From assembly GCA_963800505.1 (NCBI GenBank), contig CAWDBL010000009.1:1-64000 (forward strand): a DNA stretch of 64,000 nucleotides, given 5' to 3'. The translations under genes and the position numbers were made by a program. Positions 40,387-48,342 of the stretch are shown one piece after another. Source of the DNA: Fodinibacter sp963800505 (lineage in GTDB: Bacteria > Actinomycetota > Actinomycetes > Actinomycetales > Dermatophilaceae). Below the pieces are notes generated by a model. That model saw only the letters and a program-made list of their open reading frames with translations. It made no database searches and was not told where the DNA came from. Every line of letters begins with the position of its first letter. The first letter of the stretch is position 1.

Positions 40387-41319
40387 TCAGCGGTTCTTCG
40401 GGTCGAGGGCGTCACGCGCCACATCGCCGAGCATGATGAACGCCAGCACTGCCAGGGAGAGGAAGAGGCTGGGGAAGAACAGCATGTGCGGCGTGGTGCG
40501 CAGGCCGACGAGCGCCGCGCTGATGTCGATGCCCCAGGAGATGGCCGGCGGCTGCAGGCCGATCCCCAGGAAGGACAGGGTCGCCTCGGCGGCGATGTAG
40601 GCGCCGAGGTTGATGGTGGCCACCACGATGACCGGGGCCAGCGAGTTGGGGATCACGTGCGAACGCACGATGCGGTTGGGGCTCGCCCCGAGCGCGCGGG
40701 CGGCCTGCACGTAGTCGTTGGGCTTGACCTGGATGACGCTGCTGCGGGTCAGCCGGGCCAGGCTGGGCCAGCCCAGGATCACCAGCGCGAGCACGACCTT
40801 CAGGACGATGAGGAAGTAGTTGTCGTTGAAGAAGTCGGGCAGCGAGACCAGGAAGATGATGGCGCCCAGCAGCAGCGGGATGGCGAAGAACACGTCACCG
40901 ATGCGCGACATCAGCGAGTCGACCCAACCGCCCGAGTAGCCGGACATGACGCCGATGGTGCCGCCGATCAGGACGGTTCCCAGGGTGCACATGACGCCGA
41001 CCATGATTGAGGCGCGGGCACCGTAGACGCACCGGGCGTAGATGTCGTAGCCCTGGATGTCGCGGCCGAACCAGGCGTCGGCGTTGGGCCGCTCGCGCGA
41101 CTGCGCGAGGACGGCGTTGGTCGGGTCGGTGCTGGTAAACAGGCTGGGCCAGATGGCCATCAGCACGAAGACCGTGATCAGGCTGATCGAGACCCAGAAC
41201 AGCGGGTTGCGGCGCATGGTGCGCCAGGCGTCGGAGGCGAGCGAGCGCTCCTCGTTGACGTCGCCGCCCTCGTAGCCGGCGGACTCGGTCACTTCTTCGA
41301 CGGCAGCGATCTCAGTCAT
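40387..41319 (-). CDS. oppC: oligopeptide ABC transporter permease (OppC type)
   Basis: A 310-residue permease with an N-terminal cytoplasmic segment, a first helix (FWVSISLITVFVLMAIW), an extracytoplasmic loop with FGRDIQGYDIYARCVYGAR typical of OppC/DppC, and the EAA loop YVQAARALGASPNRIVRSHVIP in the C-terminal half followed by AEATLSFLGIGLQPP. It forms the transmembrane pore with OppB. It overlaps oppB by eight bases. Confidence 0.95.
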   Translation of the reverse strand: MTEIAAVEEVTESAGYEGGDVNEERSLASDAWRTMRRNPLFWVSISLITVFVLMAIWPSLFTSTDPTNAVLAQSRERPNADAWFGRDIQGYDIYARCVYGARASIMVGVMCTLGTVLIGGTIGVMSGYSGGWVDSLMSRIGDVFFAIPLLLGAIIFLVSLPDFFNDNYFLIVLKVVLALVILGWPSLARLTRSSVIQVKPNDYVQAARALGASPNRIVRSHVIPNSLAPVIVVATINLGAYIAAEATLSFLGIGLQPPAISWGIDISAALVGLRTTPHMLFFPSLFLSLAVLAFIMLGDVARDALDPKNR

Positions 41320-42241
41320 GGCTGATCCTCGGGTCGAGCAGGCCGTAGAGCAGGTCCACGAGCAGGTTGACGAACAGGTAGACGATGACGAGGACGGTCA
41401 CCGCCCCGACGACGGAGGCGCCGTCGCGAGCCCGGATCGAGTTGTAGATGTAACCACCGATGCCCGGGATGTTGAAGATGCGCTCGGTGACGATGGCGCC
41501 ACCGAGCAGGGCGCCGAAGTCGAAGCCGATGAAGGTGACGACCGGGATGAGCGAGTTGCGCATGGCGTGCAGGCCGATCGCCCGGCGCCGGGTGAGGCCC
41601 TTGGCGACGGCGGTGCGCACGTAGTCGGCGCGCAGGTTCTCGGTGAGGTTGGTGCGGGTGAGCCGGGCGACGTAGGCCAGCGAGATCGACCCCAGCACCA
41701 TCGCGGGGAGCAGCAGCTCGTAGACCGATGGGTTGGACGAGGTGACCGTGACGGGGAACAGGCCGAGCTTGACCCCGAGGAAGTACTGGGAGACACCACC
41801 GATGACGAACGTGGGGATCGAGATCACCACGATGGTCGACACGAGCACCAGGTTGTCGAGGAAGCCGCCTTTTCGGATGCCGGTGAGCACCCCGGCGATG
41901 ATGCCGATGATCGACTCGAAGAGGATCGCCATGACCGCGAGCTTGGCGGTGACGGGGTAGCGCAGCTTGAGCTGCTCGGTGACCTTGATGCCGTTGTAGG
42001 TCTCGCCCAGGTCGCCCTTGGCGAGGTTGCCGAGGTACTTGCCGTACTGGATCGGCAGCGGGTCGTTGAGGTTGTACTTCTCACGGAACGCCGCGGCGTA
42101 CTGCGGCGGGCAGGGCCGTTCTCCACACTTCCCGGCCAGTGGGTCGCCGGGTAGGGCGAACACCATGGCGAAGATGAGGAACGTCGCGCCCAGGATCACC
42201 GGGATCATCTGCAGCAACCGTCGGATGATGTAGGTGCCCAC
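41312..42241 (-). CDS. oppB: oligopeptide ABC transporter permease (OppB type)
   Basis: A 309-residue permease of the OppB/DppB kind: YIIRRLLQMIPVILGATF at the start, a helix-loop with LPGDPLAGKCG and NDPLPIQYGKYLGNLAKGDLG, and the EAA loop DYVRTAVAKGLTRRRAIGLHAM in two parts, then GALLGGAIVTERIFNIPGIG. GTG start with a strong AGGAGGTGAC site. Insert CGERPCPPQY in the first periplasmic loop carries two Cys. A terminator-like hairpin separates it from oppA. Confidence 0.95.
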   Translation of the reverse strand: MGTYIIRRLLQMIPVILGATFLIFAMVFALPGDPLAGKCGERPCPPQYAAAFREKYNLNDPLPIQYGKYLGNLAKGDLGETYNGIKVTEQLKLRYPVTAKLAVMAILFESIIGIIAGVLTGIRKGGFLDNLVLVSTIVVISIPTFVIGGVSQYFLGVKLGLFPVTVTSSNPSVYELLLPAMVLGSISLAYVARLTRTNLTENLRADYVRTAVAKGLTRRRAIGLHAMRNSLIPVVTFIGFDFGALLGGAIVTERIFNIPGIGGYIYNSIRARDGASVVGAVTVLVIVYLFVNLLVDLLYGLLDPRISHD

Positions 42242-42378
42242 GTCACCTCCTGGTTGTCAGGCCGTCCCTTGCGGTGTGACGGCGTCGTCAGTTGTCGTAC
42301 CGGGATGAACCTAGCCCACTGGGCGGGGGCACCCAACCCTGCGGACCCGGCATCCGCGGGCGGTTTCCTACGAACACG

Positions 42379-42416
42379 GACGTCGGCCTGCCAGCGGGCG
42401 CTGACAGGCCGACGTC
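42379..42416 (-). terminator. attenuating terminator between oppA and oppBCDF
   Basis: Perfect 12-bp stem (GACGTCGGCCTG and complement) with a 14-base loop, 31 bases after the oppA stop. Such a hairpin lets the binding protein be made in excess over the membrane and ATPase parts. Confidence 0.7.
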
Positions 42417-42446
42417 ACGTGGTGTGAACCTAGTGGTTCAGCTGGC

Positions 42447-44105
42447 TCACTTCATGGAGATCGACGGGATGTCGATCGTCCCGAACGCGGTGATCTTCAC
42501 ACCGGTGACCTTGTCGGACCAGCCCATCGTGGCCTTGCCGTACCACATCGGGATGGACGCCATGTCCTTGGCGAGGAGCGCCTCGGCCTCCTGGTACTTG
42601 GCGTTGGCCTCGGCCGGGTCCACGGCAGCCGCAGCCTCGACGAGGAGCTTGTCGAACTCCGGGTTGGAGTAGTCGCCGTCGTTCGAGGACGCGCCGGTCT
42701 TGTAGATCGGGGCGAGGAAGTTCTCGATCGAGGGGTAGTCCATCTGCCAGCCGGTACGGAACAGGCCCTTCATCTTGCGGTCGGCGATCTGGCTGCGGAA
42801 GGTCGCGAAGTCGACGACCCCGACGGCCTGGCACTCGACACCCAGCGCCTGCTTGATGCTGTTGCAGGTGGCCTCGGTCCACTCCTTGTGGGCGGCGTCG
42901 GCGTTGTAGGACAGGGTGATCTTGTCGCCCTTGAAGCCGCCGGCCTCGGCGAGCAGCGCCTTGGCCTTGGCCGGGTCGTACGTGCAGTACTCACCGCACT
43001 GGTCGGCCTTGTAGCCGTCGACGACCGGGGAGACCCAGCCGGTGGCCGGCACCTTGGTGCCGTTGAAGATCTGCTTGATGATGGTGTCGCGGTCGATCGC
43101 CATGGAGATCGCCTGCTTGATCTTCGGGTCGGCGTAGTTCGGGTCGACCTTGGACGGCGCCGCGGTGATCGTCTGGATGACGCCGGACTCCTTCTGCGCG
43201 TTGCGGTCGGGCAGGTCCGACTTGTACTTGTCGTCGATCAGGGCGCTGGCCGGGATCTCGTCGGTGACGTCGAGGTTGTTGGCGATGACGTCGTTGTACG
43301 CGGCGTCCGGGTCCTGGTAGATCTTGAAGGTGACCTTGTCGACCTTGCCGCCGAAGTCGCCCGAGTAGTCGGCGAACTTCGACAGGACGATGGCCTGCTC
43401 CTTGGTCCACGAGTCGAGCTTGTAGGGGCCGGTGCCGATCGGCTTGTCCCCGAAGGCCTTGGGGTCCGTGAAGAACGCCTCGGGCAGCGGCGAGAAGGCC
43501 GAGTAGCCCAGACGCACGGGAAGGTTCGAGACCTTCTCGCTGGTCGTGATGGTGAAGGTCTTGTCGTCGACGACCTTCAGGCCGGACATCTCCTTGGCCT
43601 TCGGGGTGTAGCCCTCACACGGGTCGTCGGGGTTCGTGGTGCCGGCGCACTGGAGGTCGGCGAAGCCCTCGATGGGCTCCATGAAGTAGCCGCTGCTCTG
43701 CGCGTTGGGGCCGTAGGCCGCGTAGTTCCACGCGTCGACGAAGCTCTTGGAGGTGACCTCGGTGCCGTCGTGGAACTTGTAGGGCTTCAGCTTGACGGTG
43801 AAGTTCTGGTTGTCGGTCGTCTCGATCGACTGCGCGATGTCGTTGGTCGGCTTGGCCGTCTCGGCGTCGTAGTGGACGAGCTTGGCGAAGACAGCGTCGA
43901 TGACGTTGCCACCACAGGTCTCGGTGGTGTTGCTCGGGACGAGCGGGTTCTGCGGGTTGCACCCACGAACGGTGATCTCGCCGCCCGTCTTGCCGCCAGC
44001 TGCCGAGGTCGCGTCGTCGCCGCTGTCGTCGCTGCCGCAACCTGCGGCGAGCAGCGCAACTGCGGACAGGGCCGCAACCGCGACCGTGCGAGTGGTTCCT
44101 CGCAT
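42447..44105 (-). CDS. oppA: oligopeptide ABC transporter substrate-binding lipoprotein
   Basis: A 552-residue type 5 solute-binding protein. The signal peptide ends in a lipobox (LAAGC, Cys23); a Gly/Ser/Asp tether follows. Family blocks include AKPTNDIAQSIETTDNQNFT, YKFHDGTEVTSKSFVDAWNY and QAISMAIDRDTIIKQIFNGT. The AGGAGG site seven bases before the ATG fixes the start. It is first in the opp operon and followed by a hairpin, then oppBCDF. Ligand: peptides most likely, but related proteins bind other solutes. Confidence 0.93.
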   Translation of the reverse strand: MRGTTRTVAVAALSAVALLAAGCGSDDSGDDATSAAGGKTGGEITVRGCNPQNPLVPSNTTETCGGNVIDAVFAKLVHYDAETAKPTNDIAQSIETTDNQNFTVKLKPYKFHDGTEVTSKSFVDAWNYAAYGPNAQSSGYFMEPIEGFADLQCAGTTNPDDPCEGYTPKAKEMSGLKVVDDKTFTITTSEKVSNLPVRLGYSAFSPLPEAFFTDPKAFGDKPIGTGPYKLDSWTKEQAIVLSKFADYSGDFGGKVDKVTFKIYQDPDAAYNDVIANNLDVTDEIPASALIDDKYKSDLPDRNAQKESGVIQTITAAPSKVDPNYADPKIKQAISMAIDRDTIIKQIFNGTKVPATGWVSPVVDGYKADQCGEYCTYDPAKAKALLAEAGGFKGDKITLSYNADAAHKEWTEATCNSIKQALGVECQAVGVVDFATFRSQIADRKMKGLFRTGWQMDYPSIENFLAPIYKTGASSNDGDYSNPEFDKLLVEAAAAVDPAEANAKYQEAEALLAKDMASIPMWYGKATMGWSDKVTGVKITAFGTIDIPSISMK

Positions 44106-44306
44106 GGATGTCCTCCTACGTTTAAGTGGTGTCACCACCCGTTGGTCGGGTGGCCGGGTGCCGGGGCCGCTCCCGATCGGGGGCGTCCCGGAGTGCAGCG
44201 CCCTCCGGCGTGCGTGCTCCATGAAAGACCATGGTTGGCCGCAACGGAAGCATTAGATGCGCCCGAGACTGGATTGTGACCGAAGCGCGACCGGATCGTC
44301 GCCGGG

Positions 44307-44321
44307 CCGAAGATTCTTCGG
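44307..44321. promoter_or_regulatory. 15-base palindrome upstream of hisN (candidate operator)
   Basis: CCGAAGATTCTTCGG is a perfect 7-1-7 palindrome lying 11 bases before the candidate -10 box of hisN and about 200 bases before oppA on the other strand. Position and symmetry suit a dimeric repressor; no regulator is known. Confidence 0.4.
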
Positions 44322-44332
44322 CAGCCGGCCGC

Positions 44333-44338
44333 TAGGTT
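44333..44338 (+). promoter_or_regulatory. candidate -10 box for hisN (leaderless)
   Basis: TAGGTT ends seven bases before the GTG at 44346. This spacing fits a leaderless transcript and supports that GTG over the TTG at 44337, which would overlap the box. Confidence 0.45.
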
Positions 44339-44345
44339 GGGGCTC

Positions 44346-45131
44346 GTGCCCGGCTACGACGACGACCTGCGCCTCGCCCACGTGCTCGCGGATGCCGTCG
44401 AGCGCATCACCGTTGCACGCTTCCGGGCCGACGACCTGCGGGTTGACACCAAGCCTGACCTGACCCTGGTGAGCGACGCCGACCGCGACGCCGAGGAGCT
44501 GATCCGGGCGCAGCTCAAGCGCACCCGGCCGCGCGACGCCGTCATCGGCGAGGAGTTCCCCAACACCGGCTCGAGCCCGCGCCAGTGGGTCGTCGACCCG
44601 GTCGACGGCACGCACAGCTACGTGCGGGGCGTGCCGGTGTGGGCGACGCTGATCTCGCTCGTCGACGACGGCGTCCCGGTGATCGGCCTGGTGGCCGCAC
44701 CCGCCCTGGGCCGCCGGTGGTGGGCGGCCCTCGGCTCCGGCGCCTGGGCGGGGCGCAGCCTCACCTCGGCCAAGCAGCTGCACGTGTCGCAGGTCGCGCG
44801 CCTCGAGGACGCGTCGATCTCCTGCTCGAGCTGGACCTCGTGGGGCGCCGTCGGGCGCCAGGACCAGGTGCTCGACCTCGCCCGGGCCTGCTGGCGCGAG
44901 CGCGCCTACGGCGACTTCTGGTCCTACATGCTGCTCGCCGAGGGTGGGGTCGACATCGCGGCCGAGCCCGAGCTGGGCCTGCACGACATGGCCGCGCTGG
45001 TGCCGATCGTCACCGAGGCGGGCGGCCGTTTCACCTCCCTGTCGGGCGTCGACGGGCCGTTCGGTGGCAACGCGGTGGCGACCAACGGCATCCTGCACGA
45101 CGAGGTGCTCAGCCGGATCGGCGTCCCCTGA
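44346..45131 (+). CDS. hisN: histidinol-phosphatase (inositol monophosphatase family)
   Basis: A 261-residue IMPase-fold phosphatase. Metal-binding motifs: IGEEFPNTG (Glu), the WVVDPVDGTHSYVRG block with DP-x-DGT, and GDFWSYMLLAEGGVDI with a C-terminal acidic ligand. In actinobacteria this subgroup (start DDLRLAHVLADAVE) acts as the HisN-type histidinol-phosphate phosphatase; inositol-monophosphatase activity is the alternative. The GTG at 44346 is backed by a -10 box at leaderless spacing. It converges on ogt. Confidence 0.88.
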   Translation: MPGYDDDLRLAHVLADAVERITVARFRADDLRVDTKPDLTLVSDADRDAEELIRAQLKRTRPRDAVIGEEFPNTGSSPRQWVVDPVDGTHSYVRGVPVWATLISLVDDGVPVIGLVAAPALGRRWWAALGSGAWAGRSLTSAKQLHVSQVARLEDASISCSSWTSWGAVGRQDQVLDLARACWRERAYGDFWSYMLLAEGGVDIAAEPELGLHDMAALVPIVTEAGGRFTSLSGVDGPFGGNAVATNGILHDEVLSRIGVP

Positions 45132-45147
45132 CCGCCGACTTGTTGCG

Positions 45148-45663
45148 CTAGAACAGGGAAGTCTGGTCGGCCTCGGTCGACACGCCCTCGAGCCGCAGCA
45201 GCAGGGCCTTGCGCTCCAGCCCGCCGGCGTAGCCGGTGAGCCGGCCGTCGGCGCCGATCACGCGGTGGCAGGGCAGCACGATGGCGATGGGGTTGGCCCC
45301 GTTGGCCGCACCGACCGCGCGCGAGGCGCCGGGCGGCAGCCCGAGCTGCGCCGCGATGGCGCCGTAGGTGGTGGTGGTGCCCCACGGCACCGTCGCGAGC
45401 ACGCCCCACACCCGGCGCTGGAACTGCGTGCCGGCGGGGCGCAGCGGGAGGTCGAAGACCCGACGCGTCCCGTCGAAGTACTCGCGCAGCTGCTGGTGCG
45501 CCCGGGCGAGCACGGGCGACCGCCCGCGCTCGTGACCCGGAGCGCCGTCGGCAGCCGCGTCGAAGTGCACCGCGACGAGCGCCCCGCCCTCCTCGACGAT
45601 CTCGAGGCGACCGGCCGGCGACGCCATCACGACGGACCGGGAGCCGCCGGGCTCAGAGGGCAA
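45148..45663 (-). CDS. ogt: methylated-DNA--[protein]-cysteine S-methyltransferase
   Basis: A protein of up to 171 residues that removes alkyl groups from O6-guanine. The acceptor Cys lies in the conserved IVLPCHRVIG; a helix-turn-helix part TTTYGAIAAQLGLPPGASRAVG in two blocks and the Asn hinge ANGANP are present, as is the RLTGYAGGLERK end. The start is uncertain: TTG at 45663 (overlapping the peptidase gene by 11 bases), GTG at 45630 or ATG at 45627. No regulatory Ada domain, so it is the Ogt/MGMT form. Confidence 0.93.
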   Translation of the reverse strand: MPSEPGGSRSVVMASPAGRLEIVEEGGALVAVHFDAAADGAPGHERGRSPVLARAHQQLREYFDGTRRVFDLPLRPAGTQFQRRVWGVLATVPWGTTTTYGAIAAQLGLPPGASRAVGAANGANPIAIVLPCHRVIGADGRLTGYAGGLERKALLLRLEGVSTEADQTSLF

Positions 45664-47002
45664 CCGTGCTCACCGGCCCACCGACCCGGCCGTCGAGGGC
45701 CGGCACCACGGTGGCGGCGTCCCCGACGAGCACCACGCTCCACTCCCCCGTCGCCACGCGGCGGTAGGCGGCGTCGAGGTCGTCGCGCCCCAGCTCGGCG
45801 ACCGCACGCAGGTTGCGGGTCGTGAAGTCGAGCGGCAGCCCCTCCAGGGCCAGCGCGGCGGTCTCGTCGGCGACGGCATCCGCCGTGGCGTAGCGGCCGG
45901 GGGCCGTCTTGCCCACGTAGTCGACGCCCGAGCGCACCTCGGCGTCGGTGAAGCCCTCGCGGGCACCGTCGAGGATGCCGAGCAAAATCTCGACCGCCTC
46001 GCCGGTCACCTCGGAGCGCACCGACCCGGAGGTCACGAACGACCCGCCCGCGACCCGCGGCCGGAACGAGCTGCGGATGCCGTAGGTGTAGCCCTTCTCC
46101 TCGCGCAGCACGGCGTCGATCCGGGCGCTCGGGGACCCGCCGAGCACGAAGGACAGCACGGGGTGCGGCGCCCACCCCTGCGGTGACGACCGGTCGGGGC
46201 CGGGCCTCCCCACCGCGATCTCGGTCTGCACCGACCCGGGGCGGTCGACGACGACGACGCGCGCGGCATCGGCTGCGGGCACCGGGGCCACCGGCCTGGA
46301 CGGCGGGCGGTGCCGCGGCGCCGACCAGCCGCCGAGGGTCGACTCGAGCACCTCGACCACGTCGATGTCGGTGAGGTCGCCCGCCACCACCACGGTCGCT
46401 CGCTGGGGACCGACCGCCGTGGCGTGGAACTCGACGAGGTCCTCGCGGGTGAGGCTCCCGATGGACTCGGGTGACCCGGCGGTGGGGCGGCTGGCCCGGT
46501 CGGCGGGGGTCCACATCGTGCGGGCCAGCTCGCGGGCGGCGCGGTGGGCCGACGAGGCGCGCTCCTGCTCGATCTCGGCGAGCCGGTTGCGCAGGATGCG
46601 ACGCACCTCGTCCTCCGGGAACACCGGGTCGGCGAGCGCCTCGGTGAGCAGGGCGGCCGCAGTTCCGAGGTGGCGCTGCGGCACGTCGACGTCGACGAGC
46701 AGGCCGCCGTCGGAGACCCCCGCGCCGAGCACCATGCCATGGCGTTCCATCAGCTCGGCGAACTCGTCGGAGCCGTGGGCGGCGGTGCCCTCGTCGAGCA
46801 GCCGGGCGGTCATCGCACCGACTCCCTCCTTGCCGGCGGGCTCGTCGGACAGGGCGGTGGGCACCACGACGCGCAGGGACAGCACGTACTGGCCGGGCAG
46901 GTCGTGCGCCAGGACGCGCACCCCGTTGCCGAGCAGGTGTTCCTCGGGCACCGGGAAGGTCCACGGCTGCGGCGGCGCGACGTCGGGGCGGGGGGCGCTC
47001 AC
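45653..47002 (-). CDS. M16-family peptidase-like protein, metal site lost
   Basis: A 449-residue M16 fold protein. Where active members have the HxxEH zinc motif this one has ARLLDEGTAAHGSDEF, so the metal ligands are absent and it is probably a non-catalytic partner, as in the alpha subunit of bacterial/mitochondrial processing peptidases. The substrate-gripping C-terminal half keeps REEKGYTYGIRSSFRP. GTG start overlapping the upstream active M16 gene (GTGA) supports a heterodimer. It is cytoplasmic. Confidence 0.92.
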   Translation of the reverse strand: MSAPRPDVAPPQPWTFPVPEEHLLGNGVRVLAHDLPGQYVLSLRVVVPTALSDEPAGKEGVGAMTARLLDEGTAAHGSDEFAELMERHGMVLGAGVSDGGLLVDVDVPQRHLGTAAALLTEALADPVFPEDEVRRILRNRLAEIEQERASSAHRAARELARTMWTPADRASRPTAGSPESIGSLTREDLVEFHATAVGPQRATVVVAGDLTDIDVVEVLESTLGGWSAPRHRPPSRPVAPVPAADAARVVVVDRPGSVQTEIAVGRPGPDRSSPQGWAPHPVLSFVLGGSPSARIDAVLREEKGYTYGIRSSFRPRVAGGSFVTSGSVRSEVTGEAVEILLGILDGAREGFTDAEVRSGVDYVGKTAPGRYATADAVADETAALALEGLPLDFTTRNLRAVAELGRDDLDAAYRRVATGEWSVVLVGDAATVVPALDGRVGGPVSTVAL

Positions 47003-48309
47003 GAGACGGCCTCGGCCTTGGCGGCGACGGCATCCGAACCTTGGTCGGCACTCAGGTAGGCGACCGTGGCGCGGCTCTCGGGCCGCAGCCAGCGACGCGC
47101 GGCGTCGATCACCCGCTGCGCGGTGACGTCGCGCAACCGGTCGAGGTGCGTGTTGACGACGCCCGGGTCGTCCTGGAGCAGCAGGTGATGGCTGATCAGG
47201 TCGGCTCGCTCCTCCTGGCTGGCCAGCGCCGAGAGCCAGGACCGCTCGGACTGGGCCAGCGAGGCCTCGAGCTCGACGTCGGTGGGGCCGTGCTCGAGGA
47301 AGCCGGTGAGCTCCTCGACGAAGGCGGACTCGACGATGTCGGCGTCGGTGCCGGGTGCGACGTCGAGCACGACGAAGCCCAGCGAGGCACCGTCGACGAA
47401 GCCCCAGGCGGTGGCGTGGGCGCCGAGCGCGGTCTGCTCGCGACGGACCAGCCGGCGGACGAGGCGGGACGTCGCCAGGCCGCCGATGCAGTCGAGCGCG
47501 ACCGCCGCCGCGAGGAACTCGTCGGTCTCGTCGACGGGGAGGCGGAAGGCGACGTGCAGGCGGTCGTTGGGCACGACCTCGCGCCGGTCGACGCGCAGGG
47601 GGTGCTCGAGCGGGGGGATCTGTGCGAGGTCGGGCCGGCGGGGGGCTGCCCCGGCCTCGAGGTCGCCGAAGTAGCGCTCCGCCAGCTCGAACCCGTGCTC
47701 GGGGGTGAGGTCGCCGCACAGCGTCATCACGGTGTTGTCCGGGCCGTAGTGGGCGCGGAAGAAGGCGTGCACGTCGTCGAGGCTCGCGGCGTCGAGGTCC
47801 TCCATCGAGCCGATCGTGGAGTGGTGGTAGGGGTGCCCCGCCGGGAAGGCTGAGGCGTAGACGTCGACCAGGGCGTTGCCGTAGGGCTGGTTGTCGTAGC
47901 GCTGCCGCTTCTCCTCCTTGACCACGTCACGCTGGTTGTCGAGGTTCTCCTGGGTGACGGCGTCGAGCAGGTGGCCGTGCCGGTCGGCCTCGAGCCACAG
48001 GGCCAGCTCGACCGCTCCCTTCGGCACCGTCTCGAAGTAGTTCGTGCGGTCGAACCAGGTCGTCGCGTTCAGCCGGCCGCCCTGCGCCATCAGCGCCTCG
48101 AAGTGCTCGCCGCTGCGCACGTTGCGCGAACCCTGGAACATCAGGTGCTCGAAGAGGTGGGCGAAGCCGGTGCGGCCCGCGCTCTCGTGGCGCGAGCCCA
48201 CCCCGACCCACAGGTTGACCGTGACGTTGGGGACCGTGTGGTCGGGGCTGACGACGACGCGCATCCCGTTGGGGAGCGTGCGGCGATGGATGGGGTAGTC
48301 CAGCGGCAT
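46999..48309 (-). CDS. M16-family zinc peptidase (active subunit)
   Basis: A 436-residue peptidase with the inverted zincin motif HLFEHLMFQGS (HxxEH) near residue 50 and the downstream Glu in KEEKRQRYDN. Sequence LPNGMRVVVSPDHTVPNV is the typical N-terminus. It degrades peptides or unfolded segments with its catalytically dead partner, encoded next with a GTGA overlap. The ATG at 48309 is preferred because AGGG lies eight bases upstream; a GTG at 48318 would add three residues. Confidence 0.94.
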   Translation of the reverse strand: MPLDYPIHRRTLPNGMRVVVSPDHTVPNVTVNLWVGVGSRHESAGRTGFAHLFEHLMFQGSRNVRSGEHFEALMAQGGRLNATTWFDRTNYFETVPKGAVELALWLEADRHGHLLDAVTQENLDNQRDVVKEEKRQRYDNQPYGNALVDVYASAFPAGHPYHHSTIGSMEDLDAASLDDVHAFFRAHYGPDNTVMTLCGDLTPEHGFELAERYFGDLEAGAAPRRPDLAQIPPLEHPLRVDRREVVPNDRLHVAFRLPVDETDEFLAAAVALDCIGGLATSRLVRRLVRREQTALGAHATAWGFVDGASLGFVVLDVAPGTDADIVESAFVEELTGFLEHGPTDVELEASLAQSERSWLSALASQEERADLISHHLLLQDDPGVVNTHLDRLRDVTAQRVIDAARRWLRPESRATVAYLSADQGSDAVAAKAEAVS

Positions 48310-48342
48310 GGCGGTCACCCTACGTGCAGATGCCGCACCCGC

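Noticed and set aside
45653..47719. A single long M16 fusion protein
   Set aside because: The frame is open upstream of 47002 but that part is the shadow of the active M16 gene; a GTG with GTGA overlap marks the real start.
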